Shown here: one piece after another, positions 16,177 through 23,449 of the stretch | Position numbering within the stretch: the stretch's first letter is position 1 | Layout: every line of letters begins with the position of its first letter | Assembly: GCA_902775485.1 (NCBI GenBank) | Contig: CACYMJ010000012.1 | Location: 1 to 55,028, forward strand | From: an uncultured Lachnospiraceae bacterium | Lineage (GTDB): Bacteria > Bacillota > Clostridia > Lachnospirales > Lachnospiraceae | Direction: 5' to 3' | Length of the DNA stretch: 55,028 nt | Notes under the pieces: model-generated | Databases searched by the model: none | What the model saw: the letters and a program-made list of their open reading frames with translations, nothing else | Told to the model about the DNA's origin: nothing | Program-made: the position numbers and the translations under genes

Positions 16177-16722
16177 TTAATTTTTTATCCGAACACGCTC
16201 CCGCATCCTTCTCTGTCTGGAATCCTGTATCACAAGATCCATTATCGCGCTGTCTTTTATGAGCATTTGCCACGCCTCATAAACTGCACGCCCAAACTCA
16301 TCCGATAAACTCTCCTTCCCCTCGATAAAGGGACAGGGATACGGGATGTCCATATAACACATGACCATCTCGAAAACTCCCTCCTCGGAAACATACGGAT
16401 GCAGCGGGAACGTACGGCACTGTATGGGCCGGTTGCGCCGGTCGCAGCCGGCCTTGCCGAGACACCTGGCTATATATACATACTCCCCCCAGGAGGCCGG
16501 AAGATCGTGCTCATCTCTTTTCTGCCGCTCGATACGGATGCCGCTTCCCGCCGATCTTAAATACTCATTTTCGCCCGGGAGAAGATAGATATACGACTCC
16601 TCCCCGTCAAACGACGCATCGCTGCAGCATATGCTGCCGCAGAGCCTGCCGCAGTCATACGGCGCCGGATCGGCCCGGTCCAATATATTATAGATTTTCC
16701 GGTAGTCTTCTATGCTCAGCAT
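16177..16722 (-). CDS. cysteine-cluster protein (YkgJ-like metal-binding pattern)
   Basis: A 181-residue protein rich in spaced cysteines: DCGRLCGSICC near residue 24, CLGKAGCDRRNRPIQCRTFP near 87-106, and YPCPFIEGKE. This recalls the C-x-x-C..C-x-x-P-x-R-C..C-P pattern of Zn/Fe-chelating YkgJ-type proteins, though spacing differs. RPIQCRTFPLHP is the conserved core. Last gene of the six-gene leftward run downstream of parAB, 33 nt after DUF1284. Metal binding is inferred. Confidence 0.65.
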   Translation of the reverse strand: MLSIEDYRKIYNILDRADPAPYDCGRLCGSICCSDASFDGEESYIYLLPGENEYLRSAGSGIRIERQKRDEHDLPASWGEYVYIARCLGKAGCDRRNRPIQCRTFPLHPYVSEEGVFEMVMCYMDIPYPCPFIEGKESLSDEFGRAVYEAWQMLIKDSAIMDLVIQDSRQRRMRERVRIKN

Positions 16723-16755
16723 TATATTCCCCGTTAATATCCGATCTGCAAAGTC

Positions 16756-17145
16756 TTACGATCCCTTTGCCCGCTGTCCTACCTGTTTTAAGCAGATATC
16801 ATACCACTGGCAGCTGCCGCATATCTTCCCAAAGAGCTGCGTTTCAAATATCTGTTTTGATGCCATGTCCGAAGCGGTATTCCAGCTGATCCTATCCCCG
16901 CATTTAAGGCCGAGCGCATCTGCCGTCTTCTCATCCATGAGCTTTACTTTATCAAGCGAACTGCACTGTCCGTTTTCGTTATACGGGCAGGCCGCACAGA
17001 TGTCATCGCAGCCTTCGGTGATCTCGATTTGCGGATCATCCCTCAGCTTTTTTACGATCTCATCCATATGGACTTTAAAATCTTCGCTGTATCCGTATCC
17101 GATATAGTTCTGAACACACAGTATATGATGCGCTCTTATCTTCAT
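16756..17145 (-). CDS. DUF1284 domain protein
   Basis: A 129-residue protein with the full DUF1284 cysteine pattern. RAHHILCVQNYIGYGYS opens it, then CDDICAACPYNENGQCSSLD, LGLKCGDRISW, and KICGSCQWYDICLKQ. The Cys set suggests an iron-sulfur or zinc site; the family has no established function. Second to last in the run ThpR - DUF1284 - Cys-cluster, so two cysteine-cluster proteins stand side by side. Confidence 0.85.
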   Translation of the reverse strand: MKIRAHHILCVQNYIGYGYSEDFKVHMDEIVKKLRDDPQIEITEGCDDICAACPYNENGQCSSLDKVKLMDEKTADALGLKCGDRISWNTASDMASKQIFETQLFGKICGSCQWYDICLKQVGQRAKGS

Positions 17146-17169
17146 TATGTCCCTTGGTCCTGTCTCAAA

Positions 17170-17682
17170 TCATTGCGGCCCTATCCCATATTCATCAACG
17201 ACCGTATATATCATCCTGCTCTTGCCGCGATCCGAGCGCATCAGGCTTATATACTCCACATCCATTCCGGCAGGAAACGGGGTGTCCGCAGGGATACCTT
17301 TTTCATACTCCATCCTTCTGGCGATCGTCATATGGGGCATGAACTTCTTTTTATCAAACGGTATGCCGCCATCCGCAAGCGCCTTTCTGATCCGCCGGAC
17401 GTTTGCCTCAAGGCCTTTATCCTCTTTTATACCCACCCAGAAGGTATCGCCAAAACAGCCAAACCCGTCTATTACAAGTCTTACGCTCTCAAATGTTATC
17501 TGCCCCAGTACCTGTGATATAAGATCGGGATCATTGTATTCCCCGATAAAAGTAAGTGTCAGATGCATGTTCTCCCTGGGGGTATAGGCAGCCTTAACGC
17601 CTAAAAGCTGCAGCCGTTTTTGTATAAAGCACAGTTCGTCTTTGATCCCGTTGTCGGGTATTATCGCCAGAAATAATCTCAT
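17170..17682 (-). CDS. thpR: RNA 2',3'-cyclic phosphodiesterase ThpR (LigT-like)
   Basis: A 170-residue 2H phosphoesterase. Both catalytic H-x-T motifs are present: NMHLTLTFIGE and FMPHMTIARR. The start MRLFLAIIPDN is the usual first strand. The enzyme opens 2',3'-cyclic phosphate ends of RNA to 2'-phosphate; its physiological role in bacteria is unclear. It is followed after 24 nt by DUF1284 and preceded by the PH-like protein at 18 nt. Confidence 0.9.
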   Translation of the reverse strand: MRLFLAIIPDNGIKDELCFIQKRLQLLGVKAAYTPRENMHLTLTFIGEYNDPDLISQVLGQITFESVRLVIDGFGCFGDTFWVGIKEDKGLEANVRRIRKALADGGIPFDKKKFMPHMTIARRMEYEKGIPADTPFPAGMDVEYISLMRSDRGKSRMIYTVVDEYGIGPQ

Positions 17683-17700
17683 CGTAGTTCCTAACCTGTC

Positions 17701-18012
17701 TTAGACGCGCTTGGCGCCGATAAGCTTTGCGATCTTTTCGGCACTCTCGCCCTTCTCAAGCATCAGTATGAGCGGTTTTTCATCTCCGTATTCTATCTTG
17801 ATCTTTTTGACCGGAATACCTCTTCCGCAGCAGCAATGCGGATTATATGTACTGTCATGGATGCTGACGGCGCTGATATTCTCAAGAGGAAGATACCTGC
17901 CCTCAAAGTACAGGGCCTTTTCGGATACCATGTATTTTTCCACCTTCAGGGCGCTTTTCCTGTCTGATCTGACATCATTTATTGTCGTTTCGGTTATACT
18001 GTCCCATCCCAT
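17701..18012 (-). CDS. small PH-like domain protein
   Basis: A 103-residue protein with alternating strands and a C-terminal helix: ALKVEKYMVSEKALYFEGRY, LPLENISAVSIHDSTYNP, VKKIKIEYGDEKPLILMLEK, AEKIAKLIGAKRV. This is the order of bacterial PH-like domains. A CCCGRG loop is unusual. No function known. In the leftward operon between the 70-residue protein and ThpR. Confidence 0.55.
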   Translation of the reverse strand: MGWDSITETTINDVRSDRKSALKVEKYMVSEKALYFEGRYLPLENISAVSIHDSTYNPHCCCGRGIPVKKIKIEYGDEKPLILMLEKGESAEKIAKLIGAKRV

Positions 18013-18037
18013 CGCAAATTCCCCCGTGCCGGTATGC

Positions 18038-18250
18038 CTAATATGTTTTCTCTATATCTGTGGTTATTCCGTACTGCTCTTTAAAATCTTCAAGATCCGA
18101 TGCATCCCTTATCAGCATGATCTCTTCAAATGCCCCCGTCTGAAGGTTTTTAAAGCCTGCCACCTGCTCTCCATTGCATATACTGGCCCTGATCATGGGT
18201 TTTTTGACTGACGCGTCGTATGATTTTTTCCCGCTTTTCTTAAAAAACAT
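18038..18250 (-). CDS. conserved small protein of unknown function
   Basis: A 70-residue protein starting MFFKKSGKKSYDASVKKPMI, with AGGAAAGAG just before the ATG; an upstream ATG at 18289 lacks such a site. The part RASICNGEQVAGFKNLQTGA, then FEEIMLIRDASDLEDFKEQYG, looks like a compact domain. I do not assign a family. Fourth gene of the leftward run. Confidence 0.55.
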   Translation of the reverse strand: MFFKKSGKKSYDASVKKPMIRASICNGEQVAGFKNLQTGAFEEIMLIRDASDLEDFKEQYGITTDIEKTY

Positions 18251-18290
18251 CTCTTTCCTGCATTTATTCCGTGCATTTTGCAATGGCATG

Positions 18291-18905
18291 TCACACCGTC
18301 ATCAGGACCGCCCTGCAGGGAGCTCCGTCCGATGCGCCCAGATTCAGCGGGGCTGCATTTAGCATGTAAACTCCTTCGCCAACAGCGGCAAGCCTTATGC
18401 CCTCCAGAAGCACTATCTCCTTCGAAAGCATGATAAGATGCACATTTTTCGGGGCATCTTCGGGACCGACCGTCTGGGATTCGTTTCCAAACAGCTTTAT
18501 ATTGCTGTTTGCAAAGACCTCGGCAGCCTCTTCGGATACAACGGCCTTCCCCTTGACCAGTATCCTCAACGACGGCTTATCATCCGGCAGAGCGTACCTG
18601 TTATCGGCTTCTTTTGCCTTCTCCATAATCCTCTCGGCGTCGTTTGCCGTTATTTGCCCCTCAAATGCCGTTACGTATGCAAGGCCTATGAATTTGTCAA
18701 GATCGACCTTATCGATCGTTTTTGATCCGTTTATGAAGTGATACGGGGCATCCACGTGCGTACCGTTATGTGCACACATCTTTATCCCCGTCAGGTTACA
18801 GACGTCGCCGTTGTCTATCTTCTGCATCAGGATCCTCTCCGGCTGCGGGTCACCCGGAAAAACGGTACAGTCAAATACCTCCTGCGAAATATCATATATC
18901 TTCAT
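18291..18905 (-). CDS. cyclase family protein (kynurenine formamidase-like)
   Basis: A 204-residue metal-dependent hydrolase of the cyclase/formamidase group. The hallmark HNGTHVDAPYHF is present as MCAHNGTHVDAPYHFINGSK. The C-terminal AAPLNLGASDGAPCRAVLM is also typical. Family members hydrolyse N-formyl-kynurenine, isatin or similar cyclic amides; which one is unknown. First gene after parAB: 45 nt, holding one TTGACC-N5-GGTCA palindrome, separate it from the parB-like stop. Confidence 0.87.
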   Translation of the reverse strand: MKIYDISQEVFDCTVFPGDPQPERILMQKIDNGDVCNLTGIKMCAHNGTHVDAPYHFINGSKTIDKVDLDKFIGLAYVTAFEGQITANDAERIMEKAKEADNRYALPDDKPSLRILVKGKAVVSEEAAEVFANSNIKLFGNESQTVGPEDAPKNVHLIMLSKEIVLLEGIRLAAVGEGVYMLNAAPLNLGASDGAPCRAVLMTV

Positions 18906-18916
18906 ATCTTCCCTCG

Positions 18917-18932
18917 TTGACCGTTTTGGTCA
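18917..18932. promoter_or_regulatory. palindrome TTGACC-N5-GGTCA, copy 1
   Basis: TTGACC GTTTT GGTCAT. It lies between the parB-like gene and the cyclase gene, 12 bp before the cyclase ATG, at the left boundary of the replication-partition block. Three similar copies occur at 22580, 30021 and 48379. Confidence 0.5.
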
Positions 18933-18949
18933 TTTGCGCCGGGCGGCTC

Positions 18950-19372
18950 TTAAAACATCAGATCCGGCAGCGCCTCATAAGTCTTTCCGTTTTCAGCGTA
19001 ATCCTTGGCTATAAGATTCCTGATGTACAGCGAGCCGTTTCCGCCGTATGCTTTCGAGGCAGTCCTTATCATGTCGAGTACCTCCGGTGTCATGTAAAAA
19101 GTTGCGGGCGTGCTCTTTCCTCCTCCGCGCCTCTTTGGTTCGCCGGCCGGCACCGCTTCCCTGACAGGTGTCTTTACGGGTGCCTCTTCCTCCGCCGTCT
19201 TTTCCTTTACATCCTGCACCTTTTGCCCGGGTTTTTTGGCCGCAGACTTTGCAGCTGCCGCTCTTTTTGTGGGCACGGCTCCCTTTGCGGTATTCTTTTT
19301 ATCACTTTCAGACGTTATGTCCTTTTTTATATTGTCGAATAAAGATATTGCGCTTGGTTTTGAAACAGCCAT
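18950..19372 (-). CDS. ribbon-helix-helix partition protein (ParB-like)
   Basis: A 140-residue protein directly after parA. The first 90 residues are basic and Ala/Lys/Pro-rich (KKNTAKGAVPTKRAAAAKSA), probably disordered. The C-terminus KSTPATFYMTPEVLDMIRTA and SKAYGGNGSLYIRNLIAKD is a ribbon-helix-helix domain. Small RHH proteins after ParA are the centromere-binding partner in type Ib partition systems. ATG at 19372 has AGGGGAG 6 nt upstream; another ATG two codons earlier overlaps the parA stop. Translational coupling likely. Confidence 0.75.
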   Translation of the reverse strand: MAVSKPSAISLFDNIKKDITSESDKKNTAKGAVPTKRAAAAKSAAKKPGQKVQDVKEKTAEEEAPVKTPVREAVPAGEPKRRGGGKSTPATFYMTPEVLDMIRTASKAYGGNGSLYIRNLIAKDYAENGKTYEALPDLMF

Positions 19373-19374
19373 GA

Positions 19375-20151
19375 TCATCTCCCCTTTCTTTTGATCTTCT
19401 TAAGCAATTCGTCGAGTACCTCGGCATAATCGACAGCCGCGTTTGAGCTTGGAGCCGTCTCAAACAGCGATTTTCCGACCGCCTGGGCCTTGCTTATCTC
19501 CTGACAGGTACGTATCGGTTTTTTAAACACCGGAAAATCAAGCTGCTTTCCGATCTTCGGAAGCGTGCTCCAGATCTCCTTGTGAAGCGCTTTTGTCTGG
19601 TTATAATTGTTAAGCAGCACTCCGTATACCTTAAGATCGGGATTTGTATTTTCCTTGGCATCCCTTATCGTCTTTAAAAGAGCCCCGAGACCGTCTATGG
19701 CGTATTTATCGGCCAGTATCGGGCAGATGCAACCATCTGCGGCGGTTATCGCGTTTATCATCCACGTCCCCAGCGTCGGAGGCGTATCAAAAAGGATAAA
19801 ATCATAATCATCATCTACCCCCGAAAGCTTCTTTTTAAGTATCATGTACCTGTCCATCCTGGAGTTTATCTTCGAATCTATCTCCGGAAGATCCTTGTCG
19901 CCCGGAACTATCGAACCTCGTTCGGACGTTATGATGCACTCTTTAATATCCATTTTGTCGTTAAATACATCGTAGATCGTCGGGATGTCGGTCGTATCCG
20001 ATATGAACTCACTCGTCGTGTTGCACTGCGGGTCCATGTCCACGATCAGGACCGAAAATCCGCAATACTTCATCGCATCGGCCAGGCACAGGGTCGTCGT
20101 CGTTTTGCCGACTCCTCCTTTCTGGTTCGCTATCGCTATCTTTACAGCCAC
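19375..20151 (-). CDS. parA: ParA/Soj-type partition ATPase
   Basis: A 258-residue P-loop ATPase. The deviant Walker A IANQKGGVGKTTTT has signature Lys11 and catalytic Lys16; Walker A' is VDMDPQCNTT and Walker B DYDFILFDTPP. It lacks the long N-terminal DNA-binding domain of type Ia ParA, so it belongs to the shorter chromosomal/type Ib group. ParA binds DNA in its ATP form and segregates replicon copies with a partner at a centromere. GTG start with GGGGAGG 8 nt upstream. Right of it lie the AT-rich repeats, the natural place for parS. Confidence 0.93.
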   Translation of the reverse strand: MAVKIAIANQKGGVGKTTTTLCLADAMKYCGFSVLIVDMDPQCNTTSEFISDTTDIPTIYDVFNDKMDIKECIITSERGSIVPGDKDLPEIDSKINSRMDRYMILKKKLSGVDDDYDFILFDTPPTLGTWMINAITAADGCICPILADKYAIDGLGALLKTIRDAKENTNPDLKVYGVLLNNYNQTKALHKEIWSTLPKIGKQLDFPVFKKPIRTCQEISKAQAVGKSLFETAPSSNAAVDYAEVLDELLKKIKRKGR

Positions 20152-20179
20152 TTTTATTACCTCCCCGTAAGTTTATGTG

Positions 20180-20560
20180 CTGCACACATTATATTGCCAT
20201 ATAGAGCGTGCGCTAACATTATGACATAATATAATGTATTATGCTACATTATATTTATATGTACTTTTGTATAATACAATATATTTTATTGTATGTCTAC
20301 ATAATATTTCCACATTACAACATATTATTAAAATCCATATCATAATATATTGTATTATAATGTAATATACGTCAATGTAATGTTTTATATTTTGCTATGC
20401 ATAGTTCTTATGCCATTGCCTGATCCGGTTTTATAAAATATAATAAGAGCAGGGTATACTTAATGTATCGGCAATACACATATGGCCGCATGATGTAATG
20501 TATTGCATGCTATGTGGATGTAATGTGTTATAATGTAATATAATGCGTTATGCCACGTTT
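20180..20560. repeat. AT-rich TAATGTA/ACATTA repeat region, candidate centromere
   Basis: Almost pure A+T between parA and the iterons. Copies of TAATGTA or its complement occur at about 20187, 20216, 20232, 20245, 20358, 20375, 20461, 20496, 20521 and 20531, often as longer palindromic strings such as TAATGTATTA and TAATGCGTTATG. Located upstream of a type Ib parA, this is where a parS bound by the RHH protein would lie. No ORF. Function is inferred from position. Confidence 0.6.
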
Positions 20561-20762
20561 GGTGGTAAAAACACTATCTGCAGTTTTATCAATGATCGAA
20601 CATCAGATGGCCGCCGCCGGCTGTTGTTTTATTTATATTTTAATCTACAACATATAACTTTTATTTGTTATTTAAGGGAAAACACAAAAGCCACGGATCC
20701 TTTTGATAAGCGCATCTGCAGAGTGCGACAGTTTTTTATGACGGAATGATTCGGGACATTTG

Positions 20763-21291
20763 ACGGACGATATAGGGGCAAATAAGGGAACCCCGAGGTT
20801 TTTTCTGCGGACGGATTAGGGACAAAATATTCCGTAAGATCCGGCTGCAAAGCGGCACAATAAGGATAAATAGCGGATCAAAACAGTTCAAGATACGGAC
20901 AGATTAGGGCCGGCAGCATCCCTATTGTGTCCGCCAAATACAAAAGAGCACAAAATGATGGGCCATTTAAAACGGAACAAAGGCAAACAACCCTATTTTG
21001 TCCGTAAGTTAACCTGCCGGTGTCCGTACAATAAAATTTTGTGACATTTTCACAACGCTCCATTGGCAGCAACCCTATTTTGTCCGTTGATTGATCCCTA
21101 AAATGTCCGTAAGTAACAAGCGGATACCCCTAATTTTTCCGCAGTTTGACGCGTTTTTGGTAATATTTAACCATTATCACCATATATTGACCTTTAAAAA
21201 CAAAAAATACTCAAGATATAGTATTTAACGGACCGATTAGGGTTGACATACGATTCTCAAAAGTTGTATGTTTTTAACGGACAGATTAGGG
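20763..21291. repeat. iteron array of the replication origin
   Basis: Ten close copies of the 15-mer ACGGACNRATTAGGG and one weaker copy. Forward: 20763 (weaker), 20807, 20895, 21228, 21277. Reverse: 20920, 20991, 21073, 21096, 21128; a partial TGTCCGT lies at 21021. Core ATTAGGG/CCCTAAT varies to AATAGGG or TTTAGGG. The mixed orientation, with an inverted pair at 20895/20920, is typical of Rep_3 origins. An AT-rich run at about 21155-21225 could be the melting region. No convincing DnaA box was found by eye. Confidence 0.85.
21243..21272 (+). promoter_or_regulatory. probable rep promoter inside the iterons
   Basis: TTGACA at 21243-21248 abuts the iteron ending at 21242. A weak -10 TATGTT at 21267-21272 (18-nt spacer) precedes the iteron at 21277-21291. 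Rep bound to either iteron would hide the promoter, as in autoregulated Rep_3 systems. Confidence 0.6.
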
Positions 21292-21327
21292 ACTGTTCAG
21301 GGAGTATCGGATAACAGGGGGAAATAT

Positions 21328-22518
21328 ATGGACACATCTTTATTACCGGTAGAAGAGTATCAGGACGAGAATGATATTTATGCTCGTTCTAATTTTATGA
21401 TTTCTGCCAAATATAAAAGCAGTTTGTATGCAAATCGCCTGATGGCATTGTCATTATCCAAGATAAACACAGCCAGTGAAAGTGAAGAAGGGTTTCTTAC
21501 GGTAAAGATCAAAGGCCGTGAGATCAAAAATGCATTTGGGAGCAGGTCCGGTGACTTCTTCAGGCAGCTTGACAACACTGCAAGGGACATGACCGGCCAG
21601 ACTGTAGGCTATACGGACGCGGATTCGCAGAGTTTTACGTATATCGCAGCGGTTATAAAGGCGAAATATGAAGACGGAGAGTTCGCGATAACGTTTCATA
21701 ACGAACTAAAGCCGTATCTTCAGAATCTGTCGCAGAACTATTCAACGTTTTCGCTTAAGATAATGATGAAGTGGCAGTCAACGCAGACATTCAGGTTTTA
21801 CGAGCTTTTAAAGAGCCGCATGTATCACAGGAAGAATGATTATGCACCGAACAATAACCTGTTCCGTCTGCAGTTTGATATTAATGAGCTGAAACTCTGC
21901 CTTGGAATTGTAAACGCCGAGCTTGCAGATGTTCGCAAGATCCTTAACAAGAGTAAGGGAACGCCCGAGATCTGGGCAAAGGCTGTAGAAGCATCTCCCG
22001 AAAAAACATACAGTACCTGGTATGATTTTAAGAGAAAGGTCATAGACAAGGCCACAAAGGAGATAAATGACAATCCCGAATGCGGCGTAAAGATCCATAA
22101 AGTTGAGACTTTGAAATCGGGAAAAGGCGGAAAAGTCTATGCGGTGGTCATATATGCCGAAAAAACAACACCGGGAAGCCATAAAAAGCCGGCAGTTGAT
22201 GTGGAAGAGATCGATTATGATGACCTTAGCGATCAGATCAGGGAATTGATCGGAGATATCCGTACAAAGGAGGCAAAAGCGATAGGAGAGGCCGCCAGGT
22301 GGGATATGGACAGGATCAGAAGGAACTATGAGTATTCCGAGACAAAGGATGTTGAGGACATCGTCGGATTCATGATAAAAGCCGTTAAGGAAGACTGGGC
22401 CGCAAGCGAAAAGAAGCCCCGGAAAAAGTCAGGATCACCAAAGAGCAGCGGATTTTCGAATTTTGATGAGAGAGACTATGATTATGATGAACTCATGGCA
22501 GGTCTGACCAATAAGTAA
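21328..22518 (+). CDS. Rep_3-family replication initiator (RepB-like)
   Basis: A 396-residue initiator with two winged-helix domains. The N-terminal domain runs from residue about 15: NFMISAKYKSSLYANRLMAL, then IKGREIKNAFGSRSGDFFRQ. The signature of the family follows: LSQNYSTFSLKIMMKWQST, QTFRFYELLKSRMY. The second domain covers about 160-260 (LFRLQFDINELKLCLGIVNA, TYSTWYDFKRKVIDKATKEI). A charged C-terminal tail follows. Start at 21328 with AGGGGG; the longer frame from 21268 would span the last iteron. The protein binds the iterons and melts the origin. Confidence 0.92.
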   Translation: MDTSLLPVEEYQDENDIYARSNFMISAKYKSSLYANRLMALSLSKINTASESEEGFLTVKIKGREIKNAFGSRSGDFFRQLDNTARDMTGQTVGYTDADSQSFTYIAAVIKAKYEDGEFAITFHNELKPYLQNLSQNYSTFSLKIMMKWQSTQTFRFYELLKSRMYHRKNDYAPNNNLFRLQFDINELKLCLGIVNAELADVRKILNKSKGTPEIWAKAVEASPEKTYSTWYDFKRKVIDKATKEINDNPECGVKIHKVETLKSGKGGKVYAVVIYAEKTTPGSHKKPAVDVEEIDYDDLSDQIRELIGDIRTKEAKAIGEAARWDMDRIRRNYEYSETKDVEDIVGFMIKAVKEDWAASEKKPRKKSGSPKSSGFSNFDERDYDYDELMAGLTNK

Positions 22519-22522
22519 AATG

Positions 22523-22550
22523 CAAAATGCCTGTGAAAACAGGCATTTTG
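22523..22550 (+). terminator. rho-independent terminator after rep
   Basis: Stem CAAAATGCCTG / CAGGCATTTTG with loop TGAAAA, immediately after the rep stop. The T tract is inside the stem end (TTTTG). Confidence 0.75.
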
Positions 22551-22579
22551 AGATTATAACAAAAAAGGGCAATGCCTGC

Positions 22580-22595
22580 TGACCGATACGGTCAA
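22580..22595. promoter_or_regulatory. palindrome TGACC-N5-GGTCA, copy 2
   Basis: TGACC GATAC GGTCAA, 62 bp after rep. With copy 1 at 18917 it brackets the whole par-iteron-rep block. Confidence 0.5.
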
Positions 22596-22618
22596 CGCGC
22601 ATATGCCGGAGAAACGGT

Positions 22619-22768
22619 ATGAAAAGAAAGATAGGAAAAGCGGGAATAGCACTTATATTCGGAGCGCTCTCGGTCATATTCGGAGCAGTCATAGGGACGG
22701 CTGTAAATGATACGATAGATCTGACGAGGCCGGCAAAAGAAGATGGATACGGAAAAAATAATAGCTGA
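22619..22768 (+). CDS. 49-residue single-pass membrane protein
   Basis: Reading frame of 49 codons: MKRKIGKAGIALIFGALSVI then FGAVIGTAVNDTIDLTRPA. A basic start and one hydrophobic helix (residues 8-28) with G-x3-G type spacing. A GGAG-like site (CCGGAGAAACGGT) precedes the ATG. Its end overlaps the next gene by 26 nt in another frame, which suggests coupling. No family recognised. Confidence 0.6.
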   Translation: MKRKIGKAGIALIFGALSVIFGAVIGTAVNDTIDLTRPAKEDGYGKNNS

Positions 22769-23003
22769 GCTTGATGGGATATACGGAAAAGGCAAAGGCC
22801 TGGGCATTTATACAACCATAATGCCCGGGATCATCGCGGATTTTACCGGGATATTAAATAAAGCGCGCCCCGGAGCGGTGATAAAAGAAGAGTACGGCCT
22901 GGAAGATAAAAAAGCCGTGGTATATGTCAGGGGCACAAAGCAGAAAACCGGCCTTACCGATATAAGCATCGAGATTAAAAAATATAACTTACGGACGGAT
23001 TAG
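22743..23003 (+). CDS. 86-residue protein of unknown function
   Basis: Soluble alpha/beta protein: MDTEKIIAELDGIYGKGKGL, GIYTTIMPGIIADFTGILNK, EEYGLEDKKAVVYVRGTKQK, TGLTDISIEIKKYNL. No family recognised. Its start lies inside the 49-residue gene, and its last codons and stop (22991-23003) overlap a perfect iteron. A product so close to rep may have a role in copy control or incompatibility, but this is only position-based. Confidence 0.6.
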   Translation: MDTEKIIAELDGIYGKGKGLGIYTTIMPGIIADFTGILNKARPGAVIKEEYGLEDKKAVVYVRGTKQKTGLTDISIEIKKYNLRTD

Positions 23004-23005
23004 GG
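22991..23005 (+). repeat. isolated iteron downstream of rep
   Basis: ACGGACGGATTAGGG, identical to the array consensus and 1.7 kb from the nearest array copy. It covers the stop codon of the 86-residue gene and lies 20 bp before the next start. Rep could bridge it to the array. Confidence 0.75.
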
Positions 23006-23025
23006 ATAAGGGAGAGAGCCGGTAT

Positions 23026-23364
23026 ATGCAAAAACTGATATATATCATATCGATCATAGTCAACGCGGTGTATTATTATGTCCTTAATCTTGAGCTGTAT
23101 GTTGACAGATATCATCTTCCAGACGGTGAGATGGGAGAGCATTCACGCAGTCCCGTCGAAAGTCTTTATACAGCTGATAATCCCATCCTGTGGTATCTGC
23201 AGCTTCTGTTTATGCTGATAAGTGCGGTCTCAGGCCTGTTACTGCTTTTTGGTGTAAATAACCGTATCGTAAAGATCGTCCAGATCGTGGGAACCATCGC
23301 TTCGACACTGCTTTTTGTCATAATCCTGTTTTATACAAAAACATCGGTACGTCCGCGTTACTGA
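23026..23364 (+). CDS. small integral membrane protein
   Basis: A 112-residue protein with three hydrophobic helices: residues 3-22 (KLIYIISIIVNAVYYYVLNL), about 52-78 (ILWYLQLLFMLISAVSGLLL) and about 84-104 (VKIVQIVGTIASTLLFVIIL). A polar loop sits between the first two. No family recognised. GGGAGAGAGCC precedes the start. Third of three small genes after rep on the same strand. Confidence 0.65.
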   Translation: MQKLIYIISIIVNAVYYYVLNLELYVDRYHLPDGEMGEHSRSPVESLYTADNPILWYLQLLFMLISAVSGLLLLFGVNNRIVKIVQIVGTIASTLLFVIILFYTKTSVRPRY

Positions 23365-23449
23365 CATGTACAGGGAAAAGAATGGATCAAAGGCGCTTTG
23401 ACGGTAAAGGCAAAAGGGAAGCGGCAGAAAGGCACAACAGAGCATTAAC

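Noticed and set aside
20180-20560. CRISPR array
   Set aside because: Repeats are short AT strings with no constant spacing and no cas genes nearby.
20763-21291. CRISPR or phage attachment repeats
   Set aside because: The 15-mers are in both orientations with irregular spacing and sit directly before a Rep gene; iterons explain them.
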